The notes under the pieces were generated by a model, which saw nothing but the letters and a program-made list of their open reading frames with translations, searched no databases and had not been told where the DNA came from. From JAVKLU01 sp031538895 (GTDB lineage: Bacteria; Pseudomonadota; Gammaproteobacteria; Burkholderiales; Burkholderiaceae): DNA of 6,177 nucleotides. Location: positions 1 through 6,177 of the forward strand of contig JAVKLU010000019.1 in the NCBI GenBank assembly GCA_031538895.1. Direction: 5' to 3'. Positions 1-6,177 of this stretch are shown piece by piece; the first letter of the stretch is position 1; each line of letters opens with the position of its first letter. A program made the position numbers and the translations under genes.

Positions 1-1
1 C

Positions 2-322
2 GCAGGCGAGATAGAAGACTACAGCGAAGTTTTACCGACAACGCATGATTTAGCCTGCTTTATTGCCAATCTGGATATTGTGATTTCAAGTGATGAAAAC
101 ACGGCTCACTTAGCGTGCGCCTTGGGTATCACAAGCATTTACTTGTCCAATACAGAAGTTGACTGGGTTTGGCAAACTGAGCAAATGAAAAGTTTGTGGT
201 ATCCCGAAAACTTGCAATTGATTAAACAAACCTCTTACAAGGACTGGACTGGACCATTACAACAAGTACAAGAAATGTTGAATCGGGTCTATCAAAAACA
301 ATTCGAAACACGCGTTGCTTAA
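2..322 (+). CDS. C-terminal part of a GT9/heptosyltransferase-like protein (5' partial)
   Basis: The frame is open from the window edge to a TAA at 320-322, leaving 106 residues; the true start lies upstream. The pattern fits the C-terminal end of glycosyltransferase family 9-like domains, often found behind TPR repeats in bacterial proteins. An 'IANLDIVISSDENTAHLACALG' stretch (about residues 21-42) corresponds to the family's D-x(2,3)-AHLAGALG nucleotide-sugar-binding loop. It is followed by a DW-W segment, 'SLWYPENLQLIKQ' and 'DWTGPLQQVQEML', all in the usual order. The GTG at 80 lies inside this domain and is not a start. Family members transfer sugars to lipopolysaccharide or proteins, but the substrate cannot be told from this fragment. 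The gene is convergent with guaC, 88 nt away. No TPR units are visible because the N-terminal part is missing. I am fairly confident of the fold and unsure of the role. Confidence 0.72.
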   Translation, partial: AGEIEDYSEVLPTTHDLACFIANLDIVISSDENTAHLACALGITSIYLSNTEVDWVWQTEQMKSLWYPENLQLIKQTSYKDWTGPLQQVQEMLNRVYQKQFETRVA

Positions 323-333
323 TAACCAGCAAC
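314..333. repeat. Perfect 6-bp stem-loop spanning a stop codon
   Basis: GTTGCT (314-319) and AGCAAC (328-333) are perfect inverted copies separated by 8 nt. The loop contains the TAA stop of the plus-strand gene. No T-run follows on either strand, so it does not look like a classical intrinsic terminator. It could be a 3'-end stabilising hairpin or one end of a small intergenic element. Confidence 0.35.
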
Positions 334-383
334 TGAATCGCCGTCATCAAATTGCATTTCGTCATTAGAACCGCAGTCCTTAA

Positions 384-405
384 TAGAAGCGCCTTGAACG
401 CTCTA
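384..405. terminator. Weak candidate hairpin between convergent genes
   Basis: TAG-A-AGCG (384-391) can pair with CGCTCTA (399-405), giving seven base pairs with one bulged A around a 7-nt loop. It lies six nucleotides past the guaC stop, where a terminator would be expected, and could act on either strand. There is no U-tract in either direction, so intrinsic termination is only a weak suggestion. Confidence 0.22.
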
Positions 406-410
406 CACGA

Positions 411-1451
411 TTAACTTTGCCCAAATACCTCGTTTAACTGTTGCGTCACGCGGATAAATGTCGTGCGTTTGCTCAGCTCTTTGAGTTTGCGCGCGCCAAC
501 ATAGGTGCAGGCCGAACGAACGCCGCCCAAAATATCTTGTAGCGTCGCGCCAACAGGGCCGCGGTAGGCCACGCGAACCTCTTTTCCTTCCGAGGCGCGA
601 TAATGTGCGACACCGCCTGCGTACTTGTCCATCGCGGTTTTGCTGGACATTCCGTAAAAAGCTTTGAAAGATTTACCCCCTACTTCAATCAACTCGCCCG
701 CGCATTCATCGTGACCGGCCAGCATTCCACCTAACATAACAAAGTCCGCACCCGCACCAAAGGCTTTGGCTAAATCGCCAGGAACCGTACAACCGCCATC
801 GGCGCAGATATGCCCGCCCAAGCCATGCGCCGCATCGGCACATTCGATAATCGCCGACAACTGCGGATACCCGACACCCGTCATTTTGCGCGTTGTGCAT
901 ACTGACCCAGGTCCAATGCCGACTTTGACAATATCGGTGCCCGCCAATAACAATTCTTCGGTCATTTCGCCAGTCACTACATTTCCCGCCATGATGACTA
1001 AATGTGGCCATTGTTCGCGAATTTTTTTAATCGTATCGACAAAGGATTGCGTGTAACCGTTGGCCACGTCAACACACAAATAACGCACCGCATCGGGTAC
1101 AGTATTCATGACTTGTTGTAGTTTTTTCATGTCGGCATCGGTCAAACCCATCGAATAAAACGCACGCGATTTATCCTCAAGCGCCGTAAAAAACGCCACT
1201 AATTCATCTGCCGAATAATGTTTATGTAGCGCGACGGACAAATTCAAAGGTGCAAATACCGCACTCATTTCCATCGTGCCAACCACATCCATATTCGCGG
1301 CGATTATCGGGATGCCAAAATAGCGGTGTGAACTGTGCATAAAAATAAACTCACGATGAATGTCAACTTCTTTGCGTGAGCTTAAGGTCGAGCGTTTAGG
1401 ACGAATCAATACGTCTTTAAAATCTAGTTTGAGTTCGGATTCGATGTGCAT
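411..1451 (-). CDS. guaC: GMP reductase (NADPH)
   Basis: The product reductively deaminates GMP to IMP and ammonia with NADPH, returning guanine nucleotides to the adenine branch of purine salvage in the cytoplasm. From the ATG at 1451 it has 346 residues, against 347 for E. coli GuaC, and it aligns over the full length. The start fits 'MHIESELKLDFKDVLIRPKRS'. The catalytic loop GIGPGSVCTTR (residues 178-188) carries Cys185 and Thr187; a Glu at 288 in 'YRASEGK' matches the third active-site residue. Other conserved stretches are IIAANMD (49-55), AGNVVTGEM (155-163), SDGG-like ADGGCTVPGD (217-226), MLGGMLAG (239-246) and RSACTYVGA (312-320). There are no CBS domains, and the close match to GuaC separates it from IMP dehydrogenase. 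A TTG at 1475 would add eight residues absent from relatives. No clear Shine-Dalgarno sequence precedes the ATG. It is the last gene of the minus-strand run, 76 nt after zapE, so a promoter of its own is possible. Confidence 0.95.
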   Translation of the reverse strand: MHIESELKLDFKDVLIRPKRSTLSSRKEVDIHREFIFMHSSHRYFGIPIIAANMDVVGTMEMSAVFAPLNLSVALHKHYSADELVAFFTALEDKSRAFYSMGLTDADMKKLQQVMNTVPDAVRYLCVDVANGYTQSFVDTIKKIREQWPHLVIMAGNVVTGEMTEELLLAGTDIVKVGIGPGSVCTTRKMTGVGYPQLSAIIECADAAHGLGGHICADGGCTVPGDLAKAFGAGADFVMLGGMLAGHDECAGELIEVGGKSFKAFYGMSSKTAMDKYAGGVAHYRASEGKEVRVAYRGPVGATLQDILGGVRSACTYVGARKLKELSKRTTFIRVTQQLNEVFGQS

Positions 1452-1527
1452 AAAATTTAAAAATAATTTCAACAAAACGTGTTTAAAAATATCTGAAAGC
1501 TATTTTTTGCAGACTCTAGAACAATAT

Positions 1528-2598
1528 TTACACTTGCGCCCGCATCTCGATCAAACGCGAGGCTGTGCGCTGGAACTCGCTGAAGTATTCACCCTCAGGA
1601 TACAACTGATCCGGTTGCGCTGCTGCACTGATGATTAAACGAATTTTATGATCGTATAGAACATCAATTAACCAAGTAAACCGTCGCGCCGTATTGGCCA
1701 TATCCGCTGTCAGCACTGGCACATTGGCTAACAAAATCGTGTCAAAAAATTGACTCAAAGCCAGATAATCACTTTTACCGTTGGCGTCTTTGCACAAGGT
1801 ATTAAATTCAATCCACAATACTTTTCCGCTACGTCGAATCGCAGTGATCAAGCGACCTTCAATTTCCATTAAGGCCGGATCATCAACGCCGTGGGTAATC
1901 CCTTCATAAATTCGCCTCAAGGCTGTATTACTGCTCTCACCCAGCGGCGTGTGGTACATGTGTTCGTCACGTAAAAAACTTTGACGGTAATCCACACCGA
2001 TACCCACGCGGGTAATGCCCATTTTGGATTTAATCAATGCAATCGCGGGCAGCATACGCTCGCGATGTAGGCCATTGGGATACAAATCATCGGGGTGGTA
2101 GTTAGATGTCATGATGAAACAAACCCCTGAACTAAACAGACTATCGAGTAAGCGATACAGCATCATCGCATCGGCGATGTCCGAAACGTGGAATTCATCA
2201 AAACAAATCAGACGATATTTTTTAGCAATTTGGTTTGCCAGCATCTGCAAAGGATCGTCATGACCGCGCAGGCGATGCAATTCGGTGTGCACAAAATGCA
2301 TAAAGACATGAAAGTGCACGCGCCATTTTCGTGCGACCGGAACCACTACAAAAAAACCATCCATTAACAAAGATTTTCCCGTTCCAAATGTGCCATACAA
2401 ATACACACCGCGCGGAAAATCAGGGTGATTGATTAAACGTTGCAAAGTCGATGTCCGTTTTTTCTTATATCGAACCCATTGATCGATACAGTTTTGCAGA
2501 TCGATCAGTGCCACTTGTTGTGACGTGTCAAAAGTAATTTGTCTAGGCGCGAAATAGTTGAGCAAACTCAAAGATGTCATTGGGGATGATGCCGACAT
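1528..2598 (-). CDS. zapE: Cell-division ATPase ZapE (AFG1-like AAA+ family)
   Basis: This is a 356-residue AFG1/ZapE P-loop ATPase; E. coli ZapE has about 375. ZapE binds FtsZ and affects Z-ring stability, particularly under low oxygen or heat; mitochondrial AFG1 relatives act in respiratory-complex quality control. Visible motifs are 'GVYLYGTFGTGKSLLMDGF' with the Walker A lysine at 75, the Walker B stretch LICFDEFHVSD (130-140) with Asp134 and Glu135, a sensor-like region FIMTSNYHPDDLY (161-173) followed by NGLHRERMLPAI (175-186), RRFTWLIDVLYD (305-316), and a C-terminal EFQRTASRLIEM. Relatives often have Val where Phe71 sits in Walker A (GxVGxGK). The ATG at 2598 is taken as start; an ATG at 2580 would remove six residues and neither has a clear ribosome-binding site. 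It follows ltaE by 19 nt, so co-transcription is likely. Confidence 0.93.
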   Translation of the reverse strand: MSASSPMTSLSLLNYFAPRQITFDTSQQVALIDLQNCIDQWVRYKKKRTSTLQRLINHPDFPRGVYLYGTFGTGKSLLMDGFFVVVPVARKWRVHFHVFMHFVHTELHRLRGHDDPLQMLANQIAKKYRLICFDEFHVSDIADAMMLYRLLDSLFSSGVCFIMTSNYHPDDLYPNGLHRERMLPAIALIKSKMGITRVGIGVDYRQSFLRDEHMYHTPLGESSNTALRRIYEGITHGVDDPALMEIEGRLITAIRRSGKVLWIEFNTLCKDANGKSDYLALSQFFDTILLANVPVLTADMANTARRFTWLIDVLYDHKIRLIISAAAQPDQLYPEGEYFSEFQRTASRLIEMRAQV

Positions 2599-2617
2599 AG
2601 CAAATATTTTTGATGAA

Positions 2618-3685
2618 TTATTGGAGATCGGCCAAGACTTTGGTCATATCGGCAATAAACGCGTCCACCGTTTCGGCGGTGGTGTCCCACGAACACATAA
2701 AGCGGCACCCGCCATCGGCGATGAATTCGTAAAACTTCCAATCCATGGCGTGTAGTGCTTTGATTGCGGCGGTGGGCAAATGCGCGAACACACCGTTGGC
2801 TTGAGGGGGATGCAAAACTTTGATTGCCGGCAGATCGCGGATACCCGCATACAGTCTTTGCGCCATCGCATTGCTGTGACGCGCGTTGTCAAGCCACACA
2901 TTGTTTTTCAACATACCCACCCAAGGCGCCGAAATAAAACGCATTTTGGATGCCAGTTGTCCCGCCTGTTTTACGCGCCAGGCGAAGTCTTCAGATAACT
3001 TTCGATCAAAAAAGATCACGGCTTCACCCACGGGCAAACCATTTTTAGTGCCGCCAAAACACAAGACATCAACACCGACGCGCCAAGTAATATCGGCAGG
3101 TGAACAATCCAAACTCGCCACTGCGTTGGCAAAACGCGCACCATCCATGTGTAATTTGAGCTGATGTTTTTTAGTCATCCACGATAGCGCGCGAACTTCT
3201 TCTACCGAATAAACTGTGCCCAATTCGGTCGCCTGGGTAATCGATACCACCTTAGGACGCGGATAGTGCAAGTCGTTGCGTTTAGTGACTAAAGCTTCAA
3301 TCGCAGCTGGCGTCAGCTTGCCCAATTTTGCGGCAGGCGATTGATTTTCAGCAACTAACAGTTTTGACCCGTTGGAAAAAAATTCTGGTCCACCGCACTC
3401 ATCAGTCTCAATATGGGCAACTGGCGTGCAGATAACCGAGTGATAACTTTGGCACAGTGCCGAGAGCGCTAAAGAATTGGCCGCAGTTCCGTTAAACACA
3501 AAATACACATCGCAGTCAATACCAAACAATTCACGCAAAGAGTCACTAACGGTTTGCGTCCATTGATCGTCGCCATACGCTAAATCGTGTCCGCTGCTAT
3601 TGGCTTGTAAAAATGATTCCAAGGCGGGCGGACAAATGCCCGCATAGTTATCACTGGCAAAATGTTGTTTAAAAATATTCGGCAT
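2618..3685 (-). CDS. ltaE: Low-specificity L-threonine aldolase (PLP enzyme)
   Basis: The enzyme cleaves L-threonine and L-allo-threonine to glycine and acetaldehyde, using pyridoxal phosphate, in the cytoplasm. The 355-residue product resembles the Pseudomonas-type enzyme (about 346 residues) more than the shorter E. coli LtaE. The N-terminal 'FASDNYAGICP' (9-19) and 'YGDDQWT' (37-43) are typical. 'FNGTAANSLAL' (64-74) is the phosphate-binding region, 'HIETDECGGPEF' (91-102) follows, and 'HMDGARFANA' (179-188) holds the Asp181 that contacts the cofactor ring. 'CFGGTKNG' (209-216) carries the Schiff-base Lys214. 'QLASKMRF' and 'RFMCSWDT' near the C-terminus complete the match. The ATG at 3685 is chosen because the family starts a few residues before 'FASDNY' and because it lies 14 nt after the mutM stop; a start at 3721 would overlap mutM and add 12 unmatched residues. 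Only a weak AAGAAA-type ribosome-binding site is visible. Confidence 0.94.
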   Translation of the reverse strand: MPNIFKQHFASDNYAGICPPALESFLQANSSGHDLAYGDDQWTQTVSDSLRELFGIDCDVYFVFNGTAANSLALSALCQSYHSVICTPVAHIETDECGGPEFFSNGSKLLVAENQSPAAKLGKLTPAAIEALVTKRNDLHYPRPKVVSITQATELGTVYSVEEVRALSWMTKKHQLKLHMDGARFANAVASLDCSPADITWRVGVDVLCFGGTKNGLPVGEAVIFFDRKLSEDFAWRVKQAGQLASKMRFISAPWVGMLKNNVWLDNARHSNAMAQRLYAGIRDLPAIKVLHPPQANGVFAHLPTAAIKALHAMDWKFYEFIADGGCRFMCSWDTTAETVDAFIADMTKVLADLQ

Positions 3686-3699
3686 AATTTTTTCTTGAT

Positions 3700-4506
3700 T
3701 TAACGTTGACAAGTGGGGCAATAAAACGTCGTGCGCTGTCCTTGCACCAATTTACGAATCGGCGTGGCGCAGGCTCGACAGGGTTCTCCGCTGCGACCGT
3801 ACACCACATATTTTTGTTGGAAATAACCTTGTGTTCCATTGACATTCAAAAAATCTCGAATCGAACTGCCTCCTGCCTCAATCGCTTTTTCGAGCGTCAA
3901 GACAATCGCGCGATGCAATGTGGCAACGCGCGTGGCACTGATTCGATTGGCGGCCCGAGCCGGATGTATGCCCGCGCAAAATAAGGCTTCAGAGGCATAG
4001 ATATTACCGACGCCCACAACAATTTTCCCCGCCAACAAAACGGTTTTGATCGGGCCACGACAGGCCTGCAAACTCTGATAAAAATAAGCCGGTGTAAACG
4101 TCTCGTCAAAAGGCTCTATGCCCAAATTCATCAATAGCGGATGTTCAAATTGCTGAGTCCAAAACACCGCACCGAATCGTCGTGGATCATTCAAGCGCAA
4201 GCACTTTCGCCCGATGATCCATTCCACATGATCGTGTATCAGTGGCGGACTATTGATGGGCACAAAGCGCAAAGTGCCACTCATTCCTAAATGCACCAGC
4301 ATCATGCCGTGCTCAAAATGAAATAACAAATACTTGCCGCGTCGCGACAGTTTGAGTAATTTTTTATCGCGCAACAATTGCGGCAAATCGCTGGGCATGG
4401 GCCAGCGCAAATCGGCGCGAGCGAGCGTGCAGGACTGGACGATTTGACCAACGAGTTCAGGCGCCAAGCCACGCCGGACAACTTCAACTTCGGGTAATTC
4501 GGGCAT
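3700..4506 (-). CDS. mutM: Formamidopyrimidine-DNA glycosylase
   Basis: MutM (Fpg) removes 8-oxoguanine and ring-opened purines from DNA and cuts the resulting abasic site by beta/delta elimination. At 268 residues it is the normal length. It starts with MPELPEVEVVRRGL, giving the catalytic Pro2 and Glu3 after Met removal; the PELPEVE form marks MutM rather than Nei (PEGPE). Lys58 in 'SRRGKYL' is the conserved DNA-contacting lysine. Met75 (HLGMSG) and Arg110/Phe111 in 'DPRRFG' lie in the loops that fill the space left by the flipped base. The helix-two-turn-helix region contains 'VVGVGNIYASEALF' (163-176), and 'GTQGYFQQKYVVYGR' (224-238) precedes a zinc finger with Cys243, Cys246, Cys263 and Cys266 in C-x2-C-x16-C-x2-C spacing and Arg258. 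All key residues are present. It lies 68 nt after nadK and 14 nt before ltaE. Confidence 0.97.
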   Translation of the reverse strand: MPELPEVEVVRRGLAPELVGQIVQSCTLARADLRWPMPSDLPQLLRDKKLLKLSRRGKYLLFHFEHGMMLVHLGMSGTLRFVPINSPPLIHDHVEWIIGRKCLRLNDPRRFGAVFWTQQFEHPLLMNLGIEPFDETFTPAYFYQSLQACRGPIKTVLLAGKIVVGVGNIYASEALFCAGIHPARAANRISATRVATLHRAIVLTLEKAIEAGGSSIRDFLNVNGTQGYFQQKYVVYGRSGEPCRACATPIRKLVQGQRTTFYCPTCQR

Positions 4507-4574
4507 GAGCTCAAAAATGTAAACGGAACAAAAAGTGAATTGAGGATTGCTGCCTTAATTTTTAGATTAGGGTT

Positions 4575-5480
4575 TTAACCATTACCCCTTTTCGGCGGCA
4601 AATGCCAATGCAGTTTTTGACGCAGTGTTTCGTAGTAATTCCAATTGTGCGGATGCCAAAAAATAATCGCCGCCGGCGCACGTTGAATTCGCACCAAATC
4701 ATCGTGCTCTAAATCGTTATAAATTTGCATATCAAAACTGATGCTCAAGGCATCGTCGCTTTTAATACGGATCGATATTTCGGCGGTGTCCGGCACAATG
4801 ATTGGGCGGTTGGAGAGCGCGTGCGGCGCAATCGCGGTCAAGACTAACCCAGGCAAATTAGGATGCATGATAGGCCCACCCAGCGACAATGAATAAGCAG
4901 TCGAACCGGTTGGCGTCGCGACAATTAAACCATCGCCACGCTCTTCCACCATAAAATGACCATCAACTTCAACGTGTAAATCCACCATACCTGCGCCCGC
5001 GCTACGCAACAAAACGATGTCATTCAACGCTTGAGCGCTATGAACACATTGCTGATCACGCCACACGCTGCCCGCGATGAGGGTACGGTGTTCGCTGGCA
5101 TAGTGTCCGCTCAAAATTGCTTCGAGTGCTTGCTGCCATTGCGACAATCCGATGTCGGTGATAAATCCGACGCGTCCGGAATTGATGCCAACCAAAGGAA
5201 TTTTTGATCCCGCTAATTGGCGCGCAACCCCCAACATCGTCCCATCGCCGCCCACCACGATCACCAATTGGCAGATGCTGGGAACGTCGACCAAATCAAC
5301 TTGCGCATAGGGGCAATTGTGTAAATATTGGTGTGCTTCTTTATCGATTAAGACGGTGTAATTGTTGTCGCGCAACCATTGGGCAATCGACAGCAAGGCG
5401 TCGATCATTTCGCCTTCCATGCCGCGAACCGAATAACGACCTGACAAGGCGATGGTGTGAATAGGAGCGATGGTGGGCAC
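4575..5480 (-). CDS. nadK: NAD kinase
   Basis: NadK phosphorylates NAD+ at the 2' position to make NADP+, the only route to NADP in most bacteria. The 301-residue product has the family layout: 'TIALSGRY' at the N-terminus, VVGGDGTML (75-83) with the catalytic Asp79, 'LVGINSGRVGFITDI' (96-110), 'ALNDIVLLRSAGAGMVDLHVEVDG' from 151, and 'RGDGLIVATPTGSTAYSLSLGGPI' (181-204), the glycine-rich conserved region II. 'HALSNRPIIVP' (220-230) and 'SFDMQ' (248-252) follow, with a closing 'YYETLRQKLHW'. The usual Asn-Glu pair before 'VVL' reads Asn153-Asp154 here, a conservative change. The start is a GTG; an in-frame stop lies 30 nt upstream and no ATG lies between, and the next internal ATG would delete the first strand. 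No strong ribosome-binding site is seen. It sits 60 nt after ccoS. Confidence 0.96.
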   Translation of the reverse strand: MPTIAPIHTIALSGRYSVRGMEGEMIDALLSIAQWLRDNNYTVLIDKEAHQYLHNCPYAQVDLVDVPSICQLVIVVGGDGTMLGVARQLAGSKIPLVGINSGRVGFITDIGLSQWQQALEAILSGHYASEHRTLIAGSVWRDQQCVHSAQALNDIVLLRSAGAGMVDLHVEVDGHFMVEERGDGLIVATPTGSTAYSLSLGGPIMHPNLPGLVLTAIAPHALSNRPIIVPDTAEISIRIKSDDALSISFDMQIYNDLEHDDLVRIQRAPAAIIFWHPHNWNYYETLRQKLHWHLPPKRGNG

Positions 5481-5540
5481 GGAAATCTTATTTAAAAAAT
5501 AAAATAGTTAAAAACGAAGTCGTCAAATTTTGCGGTCTTT

Positions 5541-5744
5541 TTACGATGAAGAAGCGGATTCATCACTAGCCTTTATTGAGTTTACGGCAGAGGGTGCTTG
5601 ACTCGAATCGTTATCCAGCAACACCATCGTAGCGGGCGTATCAAGATCATCGTATTGACCGCGTGAAATCGTCCACACCAACAGGCCGACGATGATGCCA
5701 AAAAAGAGTAGCGCAATGGGAATTAGGATGAGTAAAGAGCTCAT
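5541..5744 (-). CDS. ccoS: cbb3-type cytochrome oxidase maturation protein CcoS
   Basis: CcoS is a small inner-membrane protein needed for cofactor assembly of cbb3-type cytochrome c oxidase, the high-affinity oxidase used at low oxygen. The 67-residue product has one hydrophobic helix (about residues 4-26), then 'SRGQYDDLDTPATMVLLDND' (27-46), which matches the family signature G-Q-[FY]-D-D-L-D-x-P-A-x(3)-L-x-D-D. The tail after residue 46 is rich in Ser, Ala and acidic residues and ends in three serines; it is variable in the family. The ATG at 5744 is chosen because the family begins just before the membrane helix, and it lies 10 nt after the trmL stop. A longer start at 5813 would overlap trmL and add 23 unrelated residues. 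ccoS usually sits beside ccoI/ccoG; here its neighbours are trmL and nadK. Confidence 0.9.
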   Translation of the reverse strand: MSSLLILIPIALLFFGIIVGLLVWTISRGQYDDLDTPATMVLLDNDSSQAPSAVNSIKASDESASSS

Positions 5745-5749
5745 ATCAA

Positions 5750-5754
5750 CTCTA
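5750..5754 (-). promoter_or_regulatory. Ribosome-binding site of ccoS
   Basis: TAGAG on the minus strand lies five nucleotides before the ATG at 5744 and right after the trmL stop codon (TGA, 5755-5757). It supports the short ccoS start and suggests translational coupling to trmL. The match to the Shine-Dalgarno consensus is only partial. Confidence 0.4.
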
Positions 5755-6177
5755 TCATTGCGCGGGTTGAGCAAAGCGGTTTTGCCGCCAGGCTTCGTAT
5801 ACCACAATCGCAACCGTATTGGCCAAATTCAAACTGCGCTGCTGGGGCAACATGGGCAAACGTATTTGCGCATCTGCTTGCTGTCGAATCTGTGGATTTA
5901 AGCCAGCAGTTTCGCTGCCAAAAATCAAACAATCTTGGGGCATAATTTTTTGAGCATAAAGATCATCGCTGCCTTTGGTTGTCAAGACGTAAAGTTTGGC
6001 TTGCGGATGGGTATTTTTTTGCCAGTTGATAAACGCATCAAACGACGCATAAGTGTGCACGCTGGCGAATTCATGATAATCTAAACCGGCACGTCGCATT
6101 TTGCTGTCGTCCAGTGGAAAACCCATCGGCTCGATTAAATGCAAATGACAACCCGTGTTGGCACACAAACGAATGAC
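5755..6177 (-). CDS. trmL: tRNA (cytidine(34)-2'-O)-methyltransferase (5' partial)
   Basis: TrmL is a SPOUT-family methyltransferase that uses S-adenosylmethionine to methylate the 2'-O of the wobble nucleotide 34 in tRNA-Leu (CAA and UAA anticodons). The visible 140 codons begin V-I-R-L-C-A-N-T-G, matching E. coli TrmL from about its eighteenth residue, so roughly 17-18 residues with the true start lie beyond the window. The TTG at 6168 is an internal Leu codon, not a start. Diagnostic stretches are 'HLIEPMGFPLDD' and 'RRAGLDYHEF' near the start, 'LTTKG', the trefoil-knot loop 'LIFGSETAGLN', and the C-terminal 'IRLPMLPQQRSLNLANTVAIVVYEAWRQ' region that forms the cofactor pocket. The stop is TGA at 5755-5757, 10 nt before ccoS. 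The length and order of motifs look intact. Confidence 0.95.
   Translation of the reverse strand, partial: VIRLCANTGCHLHLIEPMGFPLDDSKMRRAGLDYHEFASVHTYASFDAFINWQKNTHPQAKLYVLTTKGSDDLYAQKIMPQDCLIFGSETAGLNPQIRQQADAQIRLPMLPQQRSLNLANTVAIVVYEAWRQNRFAQPAQ

Noticed and set aside
1452..1475. TTG start for guaC, eight residues longer
   Set aside because: The added residues match nothing at the N-terminus of GuaC, and the ATG at 1451 gives the family length.
1471..1485. ACGTTTT-containing near-palindrome upstream of guaC resembling a purine-repressor (PurR) box
   Set aside because: The match is partial, the half-sites are out of register by two bases, and no promoter can be placed next to it.
1485..1507. 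Stem AAAAATA/TATTTTT between zapE and guaC as a zapE terminator
   Set aside because: Seven A/T pairs only, a 9-nt loop and no following U-run; expected by chance in such A/T-rich DNA.
1360..1638. Open frames on the plus strand opposite guaC, zapE, ltaE, mutM and nadK
   Set aside because: They are antisense to genes with full family motifs, have no recognisable protein features and no independent signals.
3686..3721. Longer threonine aldolase start overlapping mutM
   Set aside because: It adds 12 unmatched residues and overlaps mutM by 22 nt; the ATG at 3685 fits the family and the spacing.
4553..4571. Imperfect hairpin CCTTAAT/ATTAGG after nadK as a terminator
   Set aside because: Short, bulged, A/T-rich and without a U-tract on the minus strand.
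5745..5813. 90-residue version of CcoS
   Set aside because: The extra N-terminal part is trmL sequence read in another frame and would place unrelated residues before the membrane helix.
1..6177. tRNA, CRISPR, insertion sequence, toxin-antitoxin or phage system
   Set aside because: Nearly all of the window is accounted for by conserved housekeeping genes; I saw no array repeats, transposase motifs or cloverleaf structures.

Overview
The window holds ordinary proteobacterial chromosome, most likely gammaproteobacterial. The evidence is a ZapE-type ATPase, a Pseudomonas-type low-specificity threonine aldolase, a GMP reductase close to E. coli GuaC, TrmL, and a CcoS protein that implies a cbb3-type cytochrome oxidase elsewhere in the genome. 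I cannot place it more finely. There are no RNA genes, insertion sequences, CRISPR arrays or phage genes that I can support.

Layout: positions 2-322 carry the 3' end of a plus-strand gene whose product looks like the C-terminal part of a GT9/heptosyltransferase-like domain. It converges on seven genes that all lie on the minus strand. In transcription order, from the right edge leftward, these are trmL (5' end cut by the window), ccoS, nadK, mutM, ltaE, zapE and guaC. The spacers are 10, 60, 68, 14, 19 and 76 nt. trmL-ccoS and mutM-ltaE-zapE are therefore tight enough to be co-transcribed, while nadK, mutM and guaC have room for promoters of their own.

Functions: the genes are housekeeping and do not form one pathway. 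They cover wobble-base tRNA methylation (TrmL), cbb3 oxidase maturation (CcoS), NADP synthesis (NadK), repair of oxidised guanine (MutM), threonine/glycine metabolism (LtaE), a division- and respiration-linked AAA+ ATPase (ZapE) and purine salvage (GuaC). A loose respiration and oxidative-damage theme (ccoS, nadK, mutM) is possible but is inference.

I found no convincing undescribed system. The points most worth a second look are the 88-nt convergent spacer, with two hairpins and long open minus-strand frames, and the ccoS gene lying apart from other cbb3 genes. Several automatic-looking starts (TTG for guaC, an upstream start for ltaE that overlaps mutM, a 90-residue version of ccoS) were moved to internal ATGs that fit the families better.
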